DNA of 64,000 nucleotides, from the NCBI RefSeq assembly GCF_000270245.1, contig NC_015635.1:1302001-1366000 (forward strand), written 5' to 3'. This DNA is from Microlunatus phosphovorus NM-1. GTDB lineage: Bacteria; Actinomycetota; Actinomycetes; Propionibacteriales; Propionibacteriaceae. Made by a program: the position numbers and the translations under genes. Positions 46,075-55,774 of the stretch are shown here, piece after piece (the first letter of the stretch is position 1; every line of letters begins with the position of its first letter). The notes beneath the pieces were generated by a model that had not been told where the DNA came from, did no database searches, and saw only the letters and a list, made by a program, of their open reading frames with translations.

Positions 46075-47964
46075 ATGTCCACGCCGCTGCGTTCCCGCAC
46101 CGTCACACATGGCCGCAACATGGCCGGAGCCCGCGCGTTGCTGCGGGCGGCCGGTGTCGACGCGGCCGACTTCGGGAAGCCGATCATCGCCGTCGCGAAC
46201 AGCTTCACCGAGTTCGTCCCCGGTCACACCCATCTGCAGCCGGTGGGCAGGATCGTCTCTGCGGCGATCACGGCGGCGGGCGGCATCCCCCGTGAGTTCA
46301 ACACGATCGCCGTCGACGACGGCATCGCGATGGGGCACGAGGGCATGCTCTACTCGCTGCCTTCGCGAGACCTCATCGCGGACTCGGTCGAGTACATGGT
46401 GAACGCCCATCGGGCCGACGCGCTCGTCTGTATCTCCAACTGCGACAAGATCACGCCTGGCATGCTGATGGCTGCCCTGCGGCTGAACATCCCGACGGTC
46501 TTCGTCTCCGGCGGCCCCATGGAGTCCGGGCGCACGACGCTCGTGGGCGGCACTGTACGCACTCTCGATCTCATCGACGCAATCTCCGAAGCCGCCAACG
46601 ACACGATTTCCGACGCCGACATCGCCCTCATCGAGGAGGCCGCCTGTCCGACCTGTGGCTCCTGCTCCGGCATGTTCACCGCGAACTCGATGAACTGCCT
46701 CACCGAGGCCATCGGTCTGGCCCTGCCCGGGAACGGTTCGGTGTTGGCGACGCACACAGCGCGCCGGGCCCTCTATGAGCAGGCTGGTGAGACGGTGGTC
46801 CGGCTCGCCGATCGCTACTACGACGAGGACGACGCCTCGGTGCTGCCGCGCAGCATTGCCACGCCGGCCGCGTTCGGCAACGCCATGGCACTCGACATCG
46901 CCATGGGCGGTTCGACCAACACGATCCTGCATCTGCTCGCCGCAGCACACGAGGCCGAGATCGGCTTCGGTCTGGACGAGATCGACGCCATCTCCCGGCG
47001 AGTGCCCTGCCTCGCCAAGGTCGCTCCCAACGCGGCTCATGGGCGGATGTACTACCTGGAGGACGTCCACCGCGCGGGCGGCATTCCGGCGATCCTGGGC
47101 GAGCTGCACCGCGCCGACCTGCTCGACGAGGGCGTGCACGCGATCCACGCCGATTCTCTTACCCGCTGGCTCGATGAGTGGGATGTCCGTGGTGGCCGGG
47201 CCTCGGACACGGCCAGAGAGCTCTGGCATGCCGCGCCCGGTGGGGTGCGCTCCTCGACCGCGTTCTCCCAGTCCGAGCGCTGGGCTACGTTGGACGAGGA
47301 TGCTGCGCACGGCTGCATCCGCGACGCCGCACATGCCTACTCCGTCGACGGCGGCCTGGCAGTGCTGCGTGGCAACCTCGCCCTCGACGGCGCGGTGGTG
47401 AAGACCGCCGGCGTGGACCCCTCGATCTGGACCTTCTCCGGTCCGGCAGTCGTGTGTGAGTCGCAGGAGGAAGCGGTCGCCAAGATCCTCGGGAAACAGG
47501 TGCAGCCGGGCGACGTGGTCGTCATCCGCTATGAGGGTCCGAAGGGTGGGCCGGGTATGCAGGAGATGCTCCACCCGACCTCGTTCCTCAAGGGGCGTGG
47601 CCTTGGCAAGCAGTGCGCGCTCATCACCGACGGGCGTTTCTCGGGAGGCACCTCCGGCCTGTCCATCGGTCATGTCTCGCCCGAGGCGGCAGCCGGCGGC
47701 ACGATCGCCCTCGTCGAGGATGGCGACGTCGTGGAGATCGACATCCCTGCCCGGTCGCTCGTGCTGCAGGTGGATGCAACCGAGCTGGAGAAGCGTCGCG
47801 CCCGCCTGATGGACTCCGGCGGCTGCCGGCCGCGAGACCGCCGGCGGACCGTGTCACCGGCGCTGCGCGTCTACGCGGCGATGGCGACCTCGGCCGATCG
47901 CGGTGCCGTCCGCGATCTGGAGACCGTGGAACGAGCGCTGCGGACGCAGGGCGTACGCAATTAG
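46075..47964 (+). CDS. ilvD: Dihydroxy-acid dehydratase
   Basis: A 629-residue iron-sulfur dehydratase in isoleucine, valine and pantothenate synthesis, making 2-keto acids from dihydroxy acids. Cluster and active-site segments are [46 protein letters not shown] and [21 protein letters not shown]. The C-terminus ([29 protein letters not shown]) is that of the E. coli-type enzyme, whose length it matches. The gene is divergent from a MmyB-like regulator and not next to other ilv genes, so its control may be unusual. It ends overlapping the convergent DUF4235 gene by 4 nt. Confidence 0.94.
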   Translation: MSTPLRSRTVTHGRNMAGARALLRAAGVDAADFGKPIIAVANSFTEFVPGHTHLQPVGRIVSAAITAAGGIPREFNTIAVDDGIAMGHEGMLYSLPSRDLIADSVEYMVNAHRADALVCISNCDKITPGMLMAALRLNIPTVFVSGGPMESGRTTLVGGTVRTLDLIDAISEAANDTISDADIALIEEAACPTCGSCSGMFTANSMNCLTEAIGLALPGNGSVLATHTARRALYEQAGETVVRLADRYYDEDDASVLPRSIATPAAFGNAMALDIAMGGSTNTILHLLAAAHEAEIGFGLDEIDAISRRVPCLAKVAPNAAHGRMYYLEDVHRAGGIPAILGELHRADLLDEGVHAIHADSLTRWLDEWDVRGGRASDTARELWHAAPGGVRSSTAFSQSERWATLDEDAAHGCIRDAAHAYSVDGGLAVLRGNLALDGAVVKTAGVDPSIWTFSGPAVVCESQEEAVAKILGKQVQPGDVVVIRYEGPKGGPGMQEMLHPTSFLKGRGLGKQCALITDGRFSGGTSGLSIGHVSPEAAAGGTIALVEDGDVVEIDIPARSLVLQVDATELEKRRARLMDSGGCRPRDRRRTVSPALRVYAAMATSADRGAVRDLETVERALRTQGVRN

Positions 47965-48233
47965 TCGCCCGGCCAGGCGCCGGTGACCTTCTCGAACAGC
48001 CTGGCGCCACCGCGATCGATCAGGACCTGGACGATCGCGAACACCCCGGCCTGGAAGAGTGCGAAGGCGAGCACCTTGCCCATGGAGTACTGCGGGTCCA
48101 GGGCGCCGGGGGTGTCGTCCTCGTGGGCGACCTTCTTCCAGATCGCCGCCACCAGCTTGCCGGCGAGCGCCGCAGAGCCCAGGCTGGCCGCGAGACCGAT
48201 CGGCCGGTACGCCATTTTCGCCATGTCCGCCAT
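47961..48233 (-). CDS. DUF4235 domain-containing small membrane protein
   Basis: A 90-residue protein with two hydrophobic segments: about residues 10-30 ([24 protein letters not shown]) and 50-70 ([21 protein letters not shown]), joined by an acidic DDTPGALDP loop. This is the DUF4235 pattern, widespread in actinobacteria and of unknown function. ATG 48233 is preceded by GAGAGGTG on the minus strand. Its stop overlaps the ilvD stop (TTAG), with no room for a terminator. Confidence 0.88.
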   Translation of the reverse strand: MADMAKMAYRPIGLAASLGSAALAGKLVAAIWKKVAHEDDTPGALDPQYSMGKVLAFALFQAGVFAIVQVLIDRGGARLFEKVTGAWPGD

Positions 48234-48367
48234 GGACGTTCACCTCTCTCGGGTCGGTGCACCCCATCCAACCAGGTCGGCCAACCGGCGCAGTGCAGGC
48301 GGGCAACGTCGCCGGTGGCAACCACTAGACTCGGGCCCTCACCAGGATGGCGGAAGGACAACTCAAC

Positions 48368-49939
48368 GTGACCGAGGCGGAGATGGAGCGTCGACACAAC
48401 CTGGTGGTGGTGATCGACTTCGGCGCTCAGTACGCCCAGCTGATCGCGCGCCGCGTACGTGAGGCACGGGTCTTCTCCGAGATCATGCCGCACACGGCGA
48501 GTGTGGCCGACATCCTCGCCAAGCGGCCGACGGCGATCATCCTCTCCGGTGGCCCGCAGTCGGTCTACGCACCGGAGGCGCCTCAGGTCGACCCGGCGCT
48601 GTTCTCGACGGGGCTGCCCGCCTTCGGCATCTGCTACGGGTTCCAGGCCATGGCCCGGGCCTTGGGCGGCGAGGTCGCCCAGACCGGACTCAGCGAGTTC
48701 GGCCGGACCGAGACCACGATCGCTACCCAAGGCACGCTGCTGGCTGGTCTGCCGGAGACGCTCAATGTGTGGATGAGTCACGGCGACTCGGTGGCTGCCT
48801 CGCCGGTCGGCTTCACCGCGCTGGCCAGCACCGCCGGGGCACCGATCGCCGCCTTCGAGAACGTAGCGGGAGGGCTCGCCGGCGTGCAATGGCATCCGGA
48901 GGTGCTGCACTCCCAGGCCGGTCAGCAGGTGCTGGAGCGGTTCCTGTATGACATCGCCGGCTGCCGGCCCGACTGGACGCCGGCCAACATCGTCGACGAC
49001 TCGATTGCCGCGATCCGGCAGCAGGTCGGCGACGGCCAGGTGATCTGCGGGCTCTCGGGTGGGGTGGACTCTGCCGTCGCCGCTGCTCTGGTGCAGCGTG
49101 CGGTCGGCGATCAGCTGACCTGCGTGTTCGTCGACCACGGATTGCTGCGCAAGGGTGAGGCCGAACAGGTCGAGACCGACTTCGTCGCGGCGACCGGGGT
49201 CTCGCTCAAGGTGGTCGACGCCGCCGCGGAGTTCCTCGGCGAGCTGGCCGGGGTGAGCGACCCGGAGAGCAAGCGAAAGATCATCGGCCGGGAGTTCATC
49301 CGCTGCTTCGAACGAGCGGCGCGCGAGATAGTGGGCGAGTCCGGTCAGGTCGACTTCCTGGTCCAGGGCACCCTCTATCCCGACGTCGTCGAGTCCGGCG
49401 GCGGCGAGGGCGCAGCCAATATCAAGAGCCACCACAATGTCGGCGGACTGCCGGACGATCTGCAGTTCGCCCTGGTCGAGCCGCTGCGTACCTTGTTCAA
49501 GGACGAGGTCCGCGCGGTCGGCGAGCAGCTGGGCCTGCCTGCGGAGATGGTCTGGCGGCAGCCGTTCCCCGGCCCCGGCCTGGCGATCCGAATCATCGGC
49601 GAGGTCACCGCGGACCGGCTGGCCATCCTCCGAGAGGCCGACGCCATCGCCCGGGCCGAGCTGACCGCCGCCGGTCTGGACCGCGACATCTGGCAGTTCC
49701 CGGTGGTGCTGCTGGCCGATGTCCGCTCGGTCGGCGTGCAGGGTGACGGCCGGACGTACGGGCACCCGATCGTGCTTCGTCCGGTGACCAGCGAGGATGC
49801 GATGACCGCCGACTGGGGCCGGCTGCCGTACGACCTGTTGGAGCGCATCAGCACCCGGATCACCAACGAGGTCCGCGAGGTGAACCGTGTCGTGGTCGAC
49901 ATCACCAGCAAGCCACCGGGCACCATCGAATGGGAGTGA
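48368..49939 (+). CDS. guaA: GMP synthase (glutamine-hydrolysing)
   Basis: A 523-residue enzyme amidating XMP to GMP. Residues about 10-200 are the class I glutaminase: [21 protein letters not shown], the nucleophile in [12 protein letters not shown], and the His/Glu pair in [11 protein letters not shown]. The ATP-pyrophosphatase has the P-loop [18 protein letters not shown], and the C-terminal dimerisation domain ends [17 protein letters not shown] 48368 has GGAAGGA at a good distance; ATG 48347 is in frame seven codons earlier. TAGACT near 48325 may be its -10 box. The next gene starts 9 nt after the stop. Confidence 0.96.
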   Translation: MTEAEMERRHNLVVVIDFGAQYAQLIARRVREARVFSEIMPHTASVADILAKRPTAIILSGGPQSVYAPEAPQVDPALFSTGLPAFGICYGFQAMARALGGEVAQTGLSEFGRTETTIATQGTLLAGLPETLNVWMSHGDSVAASPVGFTALASTAGAPIAAFENVAGGLAGVQWHPEVLHSQAGQQVLERFLYDIAGCRPDWTPANIVDDSIAAIRQQVGDGQVICGLSGGVDSAVAAALVQRAVGDQLTCVFVDHGLLRKGEAEQVETDFVAATGVSLKVVDAAAEFLGELAGVSDPESKRKIIGREFIRCFERAAREIVGESGQVDFLVQGTLYPDVVESGGGEGAANIKSHHNVGGLPDDLQFALVEPLRTLFKDEVRAVGEQLGLPAEMVWRQPFPGPGLAIRIIGEVTADRLAILREADAIARAELTAAGLDRDIWQFPVVLLADVRSVGVQGDGRTYGHPIVLRPVTSEDAMTADWGRLPYDLLERISTRITNEVREVNRVVVDITSKPPGTIEWE

Positions 49940-49948
49940 CGCACGGCC

Positions 49949-50728
49949 ATGAGATTGGGCTACGCCGTGCCGCTGGACACTCTGGTCACGCTGCCACGCA
50001 GCTGTGAGGTCGCGGCACGCGCGGGATTCGACTTCCTCGAGTTCCCGTTGGCTCCACTTGGTCTGTTGGAGGGCGGCCACGAGGCGGCGGTGTCGGTTCT
50101 CCGATCGTTGCCGCTGCCCTGCCTGGTGGCCCAGTCGTTCCTGCCACGAGGGCTCCCGCTGACCGGACCGGACGTGGACCGGGCCAGCGTTCGGACGTAC
50201 CTGTCGCTTGCCGCGGAGCTCTGCCACGCAGTGGGTGCGCGCAAAGCCGTCTTCGGTGCCGCGTGGGCCCGGAACGTCCCCGACGGTTGGGACCGGGATC
50301 GCGCCCGGCACCAGTTGCTCCAAGCGTTCAGCTGGACGGCCGAGGCCTTCGACGGATCAGGCTGCGTCGTCGGCATCGAGCCGCAGAACATCAAGGAAGC
50401 CAACATCGTCCGCACCCTGTCGGAGGCGGTCGGGTATGCGGCTGCGGTGAACCACGATGCCGTCCGGGTCGCCATCGACTCCTACCATCTCGAGGAGGAG
50501 GGGACGCCGCTGGCCGAGATCGGCAGCTACGGGGACTGGATCCTCCATGTGCAGGTCGCCGATTCAGGCCGGCAGCGGCCTGGCGCTGGGTCGTACGACT
50601 TCGCTGAGTTGGCCCGGCAGTTGGCCTCCATCGACTACGACGAGACGCTCTCGGTCGAGGTCATGCATCAACTCAGCGACAGTGATATCGCCGCCAGCGC
50701 CGACTTCCTCCGTAGCATCTGGGCCTGA
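49949..50728 (+). CDS. Sugar-phosphate isomerase/epimerase-like TIM-barrel protein
   Basis: A 259-residue protein of the AP-endonuclease-2/xylose-isomerase-like TIM-barrel superfamily. Visible elements are RAGFDFLEFPLAPL, AVFGAAWARNVPDGW, VVGIEPQNIKEANIV, VRVAIDSYHLEEEG, ILHVQVADSGRQRPGAG and TLSVEVMHQL, giving the Glu, Asp, His and Glu metal ligands of the family. The substrate is not known; relatives include hydroxypyruvate isomerases and sugar epimerases. It follows guaA by 9 nt and is probably co-transcribed, though a functional link with purines is not obvious. Confidence 0.83.
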   Translation: MRLGYAVPLDTLVTLPRSCEVAARAGFDFLEFPLAPLGLLEGGHEAAVSVLRSLPLPCLVAQSFLPRGLPLTGPDVDRASVRTYLSLAAELCHAVGARKAVFGAAWARNVPDGWDRDRARHQLLQAFSWTAEAFDGSGCVVGIEPQNIKEANIVRTLSEAVGYAAAVNHDAVRVAIDSYHLEEEGTPLAEIGSYGDWILHVQVADSGRQRPGAGSYDFAELARQLASIDYDETLSVEVMHQLSDSDIAASADFLRSIWA

Positions 50729-50733
50729 ACCCA

Positions 50734-50803
50734 GAAGTCGCTCGGGTTCGGTGTTGTCGCTCTACCTGCAGGTAGAGCGACAACCCGAAACCCGGGCGAC
50801 TTC
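50734..50803. repeat. 70-bp palindrome between convergent genes (terminator-like)
   Basis: The inner 32 bp (50753-50784) is a perfect palindrome, GTTGTCGCTCTACCTG and its complement. The outer arms start GAAGTCGC and end GCGACTTC, giving about 30 of 35 paired positions. It lies 5 bp after the TIM-barrel gene and before the convergent PspC gene. Confidence 0.9.
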
Positions 50804-50837
50804 GTTGATGGTGCGCCGGTGGGTGGCGAGTTTGGGA

Positions 50838-51560
50838 TCAGGCCTGTGGCTTGTCCTCTTCGGCAGCGCCCTCCTTGGGTACGTCGGCTCCGGGCACCTC
50901 GGTCTCAGCCTCGGCCGTCTCAGCCTCGGCGGTCATAGGCTCGGCGGTCACAGGCTCGGCGTTCACGGACTCGGCAGTCACGGGCTCGGCGGGCGCGGAC
51001 TCCCAGGTCGAGGTCTCCTCGGCGGCTGCCCTGACGACCTCGGTCTCCGGCAGCGGCTCGGGGCTCGGGGCCTCGGCCGGCGGCTGCTCGGGCATGGCGG
51101 TGGCCGGCTCGGGCCAGGCCGGCGGCTGTGCGGCCGGAGCTGGGGCTGGCGCCTGCGGCTGTTCCCAGGGGGCTCCGCCGGCGCCCCAGACCGGATCGGG
51201 GCCTGGTGCCGGCGTCGGGGTCGGGCCCGGCGCCGGAGCTGGTGCGGGGGCCGGCTGGCCGTAGGTCTGCTGCTGCCAGGGCTGCCCGTAGCCGGCCTGT
51301 GTGCCGTAGTTGCCGGCCTGCGGGCCGTTCACGTGCGGTGGTTGCGGCGGCTGTGCCCCCTCCTCCGGCAGCACGAACAGTGCGATCAGATAGAGCACGA
51401 TCGGCACTCCGGTGAACAGCGAGATGATGACGGTCAGAACGCGGACCAGGTTGACGTCCATGTTCAGGTATTTCGCTACCCCGGAGCAGACGCCGCCGAT
51501 GACCTTGTTGCTCGGGTCACGCATCAAGCGACGCGGCTGGGGCGGATAGGGGCTGCTCAT
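50838..51560 (-). CDS. PspC-domain membrane protein with long Pro/Ala/Glu tail
   Basis: A 240-residue protein. Residues about 8-68 are a PspC domain: RRLMRDPSNKVIGGVCSGVAKYLNMDVNLVRVLTVIISLFTGVPIVLYLIALFVLPEEG, with two membrane segments. The remaining 170 residues are disordered, first Gln/Gly/Tyr-rich and then Ala-Pro repeats (PAPAPAPAPGPTPTP) and Glu/Thr/Ala repeats (AEPVTAEPMTAEAETAEAE). Such tails are often extracellular or cytoplasmic linkers. ATG 51560 has AGAGAGG. It is the last gene of a PspC operon running on the minus strand; a role in envelope-stress sensing is inferred. Confidence 0.85.
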   Translation of the reverse strand: MSSPYPPQPRRLMRDPSNKVIGGVCSGVAKYLNMDVNLVRVLTVIISLFTGVPIVLYLIALFVLPEEGAQPPQPPHVNGPQAGNYGTQAGYGQPWQQQTYGQPAPAPAPAPGPTPTPAPGPDPVWGAGGAPWEQPQAPAPAPAAQPPAWPEPATAMPEQPPAEAPSPEPLPETEVVRAAAEETSTWESAPAEPVTAESVNAEPVTAEPMTAEAETAEAETEVPGADVPKEGAAEEDKPQA

Positions 51561-51672
51561 GAGATGCCTCTCTGGTTGATGATGAGCCTGTTGGTGATGA
51601 GCTGTTGGTGATGAGCCGGGTGTGGATGGCGTTGCGGTGGCCGGAGGCGGCTGAGCTGGATCATGTGGCAGC

Positions 51673-51852
51673 TCACTCGCCGGCCCGGGACACGAGCAGA
51701 CCGGCGATACCGATCACGACCAGACCGATGGGGATGGCGAGCTTGAGCACGTCCCAGTCCAGCACCCCGGTGACGGAGAACCACAGGGATCCCACCGCGA
51801 CGGCGCTCAGCAGCAAGCCGAAGATCAGGGCCACGCTGTCTCGACGTTTCAT
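51673..51852 (-). CDS. Small two-span membrane protein, 59 aa
   Basis: A short gene. The product starts MKRRDSVALIFGLLLSAVAV and ends LLVSRAGE, with hydrophobic segments at about residues 7-24 and 36-53 around a WFSVTGVLDWDVLK loop. Its ATG overlaps the stop of the upstream PspC gene (ATGA on the minus strand), and the downstream PspC gene follows after about 110 nt. Similar small proteins accompany PspC genes in actinobacteria; the function is unknown. Confidence 0.75.
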   Translation of the reverse strand: MKRRDSVALIFGLLLSAVAVGSLWFSVTGVLDWDVLKLAIPIGLVVIGIAGLLVSRAGE

Positions 51853-53258
51853 CGCTTCACCGACACGATGCCAGCGTCGACGTCGACGTCGAGGGTGAGG
51901 GTCGGCGCGCTGTCGGAGACCTGACGCAACGTCGCCACTCCACTCTTGTTGCTGCCGGTCACCACGGTGTCGTCGTTGTCCATCACGACCCCGTTGCCGA
52001 TCCGATAGTCCAACACGAGATTCGTGTTGGCGGGCACCTTGATCTCCATGGCACCGCGACCCAGCTCGGCATGGAACGTGGCGTCGCTCGTCACGTCGAC
52101 TCGCGTCAAATCCACGTTGACCAGTCCGTGCTGGACCGCCACCGGTTCGGCGGCAAGCTGGCTGAGGCTGGTGTAGCTGAAATCGTGCAGGAACGGACCT
52201 GCCGGCTGACCGACAGACGTGCCGAGCACCGCGATGAGCAACAGCAGGCCCACCGGCAGGATCCCGCGAGCCCGGCCGAACCAGGTTGCTGCGATCAGGG
52301 TGAGCCCGACGACCAGCAGTGCCGCGGACAGATGGATCACCGGCGTGACCGGCACGCCGAGCGCATCAGCGATCGCCAGTCCCAGCAGGGTCAGCCCGAG
52401 CACGATCAGTCCCACCAGCCGCAGCCGTCGAGCCGACAACGAGCGCGCTGCCGTACGCCGACTCGGTGCCGAGGCGGCCTTGACCGGTGCGGCCGGCGTA
52501 TAGAGCCCGACCGGATCGGGGGTGGCGAGGAAGTTGGCGCGAGCCGCAGCCTCGAGGACCTCCGGACTGGTCGGATCCTGAACCGGGGACGGGCCGGAAT
52601 GGTACGGATAGGTCTGCCAGGTGGATCCGCCGGCACCGGCCGGCGCGGTCGGTGGAACCGCTGTCGTCGGTGGCTGGCGCGGGGGCTGGCCAGCGGAGCT
52701 GCGCCGCATATCCTCGACCCGCTGCTGCCACGCTTCGGCGGCTTGTGTGAACGGCGTCGCCGGCCCTGGATAGCGGAAGGGCTCCTGAGGCGGCGGGGTG
52801 CCCAATGCGTCAGGCTTGGTCGGCTGTCCGTAGCCGGGCGGCACTCCGTACGGCGGGGGCGGGGGAGCCGACCGCTTGGCCCGCGTCTTGTAGTAGCCGA
52901 AGTACCAGATCAAAGCGAGCACGACCGCCGGTCCGAAACCGATCGAGGTGGTCGAACTGAAGATCGCGAAAGTAACCAGACTGGCGACCACGACGATGAT
53001 CACCCACGCCTCCCGGGGCCAGTCGCGAGTCTGGCCCTTGGTCCACTCGTCCATCAACGAGGAGGTCGCGCCATCCGCTGGGACCAGCAGCCAGGCTGCG
53101 ATGTACAGCACGACGCCGACACCACCGCTGAAGGCGAGCAGCACCCAGCCGACGCGCACCAGGAGAGGATCCACGTTCCAATGACGGGCGACGCCACTGC
53201 AGACCCCGGCGAGCTTCTTGTCGGAGGTGCTGCGCCGGATCGACCACACCGAACTCAT
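51849..53258 (-). CDS. PspC-domain membrane protein with C-terminal beta domain
   Basis: A 469-residue protein. Residues about 3-60 are PspC (SIRRSTSDKKLAGVCSGVARHWNVDPLLVRVGWVLLAFSGGVGVVLYIAAWLLVP). Two further membrane spans occur near 75-115, then a Pro-rich linker (about 130-260), four short hydrophobic spans (about 275-365) and a C-terminal adhesin-like beta domain (VNVDLTRVDVTSDATFHAELGRGAMEIKVPANTNLVLDYRIG) of the LiaF/toast-rack type. ATG 53258 is preferred; the frame is open to 53285. Together with the divergent kinase it looks like a Lia/Psp-type envelope sensor. Confidence 0.85.
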   Translation of the reverse strand: MSSVWSIRRSTSDKKLAGVCSGVARHWNVDPLLVRVGWVLLAFSGGVGVVLYIAAWLLVPADGATSSLMDEWTKGQTRDWPREAWVIIVVVASLVTFAIFSSTTSIGFGPAVVLALIWYFGYYKTRAKRSAPPPPPYGVPPGYGQPTKPDALGTPPPQEPFRYPGPATPFTQAAEAWQQRVEDMRRSSAGQPPRQPPTTAVPPTAPAGAGGSTWQTYPYHSGPSPVQDPTSPEVLEAAARANFLATPDPVGLYTPAAPVKAASAPSRRTAARSLSARRLRLVGLIVLGLTLLGLAIADALGVPVTPVIHLSAALLVVGLTLIAATWFGRARGILPVGLLLLIAVLGTSVGQPAGPFLHDFSYTSLSQLAAEPVAVQHGLVNVDLTRVDVTSDATFHAELGRGAMEIKVPANTNLVLDYRIGNGVVMDNDDTVVTGSNKSGVATLRQVSDSAPTLTLDVDVDAGIVSVKR

Positions 53259-53585
53259 GCGCCCATCTTTGCCGCCCACGGCCACTCAGCCCATCAGGGA
53301 CCACCCCCAGTTGTCCTGATCCTAGGAGGGCGGTGTCGAACGACGACCTACTGCGCGGCACCCGAGCTCCACCGGACTGCGTTGCCGTCGTCGCGGATAG
53401 AACCCCGCTATCCGACTCCTCCGAGGCCTGCCGCCGGAGGCGGCGCTTCGCACCGACGTCCGGCACGCACCCGGGCACCTGCTCGCTACGGCCGCCGTTC
53501 GACACCACCCTCCTGGGACCCGGGGGTCCGGTGGGGGGAACCCCTGCTGACGTGTGTCCCCGCGTAGTGTGAAGGTAGAGGAATC
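53259..53585. other. Divergent intergenic region, mostly a MITE-like repeat
   Basis: About 330 bases between the PspC gene and the kinase. Most is the repeat annotated at 53324-53514; no gene is supported. Promoters for both directions should lie at the edges; GTAGAGGA just before 53586 is the kinase ribosome-binding site. Confidence 0.55.
53324..53514. repeat. 191-bp MITE-like element
   Basis: The ends are an 18-bp inverted repeat, AGGAGGGCGGTGTCGAAC (53324-53341) and its complement at 53497-53514 (17 of 18). Internal inverted repeats include CGGATAG/CTATCCG and GCCGCC/GGCGGC. The right 51 bp recur at 32404-32454. It encodes nothing. No obvious target-site duplication was seen. Confidence 0.7.
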
Positions 53586-54962
53586 ATGTCGACCACTGGC
53601 TTCGGAGCGCAGCGTTCGCTTGACCCTGCCCACTCCGAGGCCGTGCCCGATGAAGCGGCGCAGTCGGAAGCTGATCGACCGGAGGCGGATCGACCTGAGA
53701 TCAGCCGGCCCTCGGCCGGCGAGTCCGAGCAGAAGCCGATCCGACGACGAGCTACCAGGATCGTGGATGGCGCGATCTTGGGTGGGGTCTGCACCGGCCT
53801 GGCGCGCCATCTCGGCTGGCCCGTGCTGGTGATCCGGATCGGCTTCGTCGGCCTGCTGGCAGTCCAGTTCCTGGGTGTGATCGCGTACGGAGCCCTGTGG
53901 CTGCTGTTGCCGCCGGAGCAGGAGGAGAGTGCGCCGGGGTTGGCGGCCGCCAGCCGGACGGGGCTGCGGACGGCTGTCCGCCCGCCGCGGCGCGTCGACT
54001 GGGGGCCGCTGCTTGCCTTGGGCGCGCTCGCGATCGGGCTGCTGTGGCTGGTGCAGTTCACCGGCTGGGGGATCAGTGGCTGGCTGTTCTTTCCGGTCGC
54101 CTTCGCGTGTGCTGGTGCGGCGCTGGTGTGGCGGCAGGCTGATCTGAGCCAACAGCAGTCGTCCGCCGGTGGCAGGCGCTCCCGGCTGGCTCCACTCGCC
54201 GGTCGCGGTGGATTGCCGGCGGTGCTCCGCGTGGTGGTGGGCCTCGGCTTGGTGGCTGTCGCGTTCGGCATGGTGATCGCGCAGCAGAACCTGATCAAGC
54301 AACTGCCGGAGGTAACGGCCATGACCGTCCTGGTCCTCGCCGGCCTCGCCGTGGTGCTGGCGCCCTGGCTCTATCGGTCGAGGACGGCGCTCAGTGAGGC
54401 GCGTGCGGAGAAGGTGGTTGCCGATGCTCGAGCCGACATGGCTGCGCACCTGCACGACTCGGTGCTGCAGACGCTGGCGCTCATCCAACGGCAGGCCGAC
54501 GACCCGAAGGCGGTGCAACAGCTGGCCAGGCGCCAGGAGCGGGAGCTGCGCGGCTGGCTGTACGGCGAGCAGCATGCCGATAAGACGCTCAAGGCGGCCC
54601 TGACGACCGCAGCAGCCGAGGTCGAGGACGAACGCGGGGTGCCGATCGAGGTCGTCGTGGTCGGCGACTGTGAGGTGACGGAGTCACTGGTCGCCCTGGT
54701 CCGGGCCGCCCGCGAGGCGCTGGTTAATGCGGCCAAACATTCCGGGGCCGGCAAGATCGATGTCTACGCCGAGGTCGACGAGAACACTGTCGAGGTCTTC
54801 GTGCGGGATCGCGGCGCCGGGTTCGATCTCGACGGGGTGGACGATGACCGCCTCGGCGTGAAGCACAGCATCATCGACAGAATGTCCCGGCACGGCGGAT
54901 CAGCGAGGATCCGTACTGCGCCGGGGGAGGGCACCGAAGTGAGACTGGAGATCAACCGATGA
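53586..54962 (+). CDS. PspC-domain sensor histidine kinase
   Basis: A 458-residue membrane kinase. After a disordered acidic N-terminus comes a PspC domain (about 55-115, TRIVDGAILGGVCTGLARHLGWPVLVIRIGFVGLLAVQFLGVIAYGALWLLLPPE), more membrane spans to about 265, then a NarL-type kinase core. The phosphoacceptor His is in DMAAHLHDSVLQTLALIQRQ. The ATPase has EALVNAAKHSGAGKID (N box) and VRDRGAGFD (G1). The PspC domain probably acts as the stress input. The TGA overlaps the regulator ATG (ATGA), so the pair is coupled. Confidence 0.92.
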   Translation: MSTTGFGAQRSLDPAHSEAVPDEAAQSEADRPEADRPEISRPSAGESEQKPIRRRATRIVDGAILGGVCTGLARHLGWPVLVIRIGFVGLLAVQFLGVIAYGALWLLLPPEQEESAPGLAAASRTGLRTAVRPPRRVDWGPLLALGALAIGLLWLVQFTGWGISGWLFFPVAFACAGAALVWRQADLSQQQSSAGGRRSRLAPLAGRGGLPAVLRVVVGLGLVAVAFGMVIAQQNLIKQLPEVTAMTVLVLAGLAVVLAPWLYRSRTALSEARAEKVVADARADMAAHLHDSVLQTLALIQRQADDPKAVQQLARRQERELRGWLYGEQHADKTLKAALTTAAAEVEDERGVPIEVVVVGDCEVTESLVALVRAAREALVNAAKHSGAGKIDVYAEVDENTVEVFVRDRGAGFDLDGVDDDRLGVKHSIIDRMSRHGGSARIRTAPGEGTEVRLEINR

Positions 54963-55750
54963 CTGACCAACGTGGCCCACAGGCGCAGCGCAACGCGGGC
55001 ACGCCGGGCGCGATGCCGCCCCCACCACCAGCCGTGCCTGGCCGGGCGACCGGCAACGTACCCGGCCGACCGGGAGTGACGCCGGGGTTGGCCGGTGCCG
55101 GGTCGACGGCAGCACTGATCAAGGTCGTGGTCGTCGATGATCACGCGATGTTCCGCAGCGGGGTGAAGGCCGAGATCGGTCAGCGGGTCATCGTGGTGGG
55201 GGAGGCCGCCGATGTGGACAGCGCGGTCGCCGTGATCGGCCAGAGCCATCCCGACGTGGTGCTGCTGGACGTCCACCTGCCCGGCGGTGGCGGCATCGAG
55301 GTGCTCCGCCGGGTGCATGCCAAGGATGCCGACCAGAAGTTCCTCGCACTGTCGGTCTCCGACGCCGCCGAGGACGTGATCGGCGTGATCCGGGCCGGGG
55401 CCCGGGGCTATGTGACCAAGTCCATCAACGGCGATGAGCTCGTCGATGCCATCCGCCGGGTGTCGGAGGGCGATGCGGTGTTCTCGCCGCGGCTGGCCGG
55501 CTTCGTGCTGGACGCCTTCTCCGGCTCGATCGACCTGTCGACGGTGGACGAGGACCTGGACCGGCTCTCCCAGCGCGAGCGCGAGGTGCTCCGCCTGATC
55601 GCCCGCGGCTATGCGTACAAGGAAGTCGCCAAGGAGCTGTTCATCTCGATCAAGACCGTCGAGACCCACGTCAGCAGCGTGCTGCGCAAGCTCCAGCTCT
55701 CCAACCGGCACCAGCTCACCCGCTGGGCCACCGACCGCCGCCTGGTGTAG
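54959..55750 (+). CDS. LuxR-family response regulator
   Basis: A 263-residue NarL/LuxR-type regulator paired with the upstream kinase. A Pro/Gly-rich N-terminal extension of about 52 residues precedes the receiver domain (KVVVVDDHAMFRSGVKAEIG), whose phosphoacceptor Asp is in VVLLDVHLPGG. The C-terminal LuxR HTH is LSQREREVLRLIARGYAYKEVAKELFISIKTVETHVSSVLRKL. The extension is unusual: typical members start at the receiver. Likely targets are the divergent PspC genes, by analogy with other PspC-kinase pairs in actinobacteria. Confidence 0.93.
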   Translation: MTDQRGPQAQRNAGTPGAMPPPPPAVPGRATGNVPGRPGVTPGLAGAGSTAALIKVVVVDDHAMFRSGVKAEIGQRVIVVGEAADVDSAVAVIGQSHPDVVLLDVHLPGGGGIEVLRRVHAKDADQKFLALSVSDAAEDVIGVIRAGARGYVTKSINGDELVDAIRRVSEGDAVFSPRLAGFVLDAFSGSIDLSTVDEDLDRLSQREREVLRLIARGYAYKEVAKELFISIKTVETHVSSVLRKLQLSNRHQLTRWATDRRLV

Positions 55751-55774
55751 CGCTCGGACACCGACAACTGCGCC

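Noticed and set aside
46000-47673. Extension of the MmyB-like regulator frame to an 830-residue protein
   Set aside because: The extra part is antisense to ilvD, which has complete family motifs; the HTH begins right after GTG 45984 and a leaderless promoter box lies there.
46075-47964. Suspected horizontal transfer of ilvD from somewhat different codon choice (more CTC)
   Set aside because: The impression is weak by eye and could not be measured; GC content is similar to neighbours.
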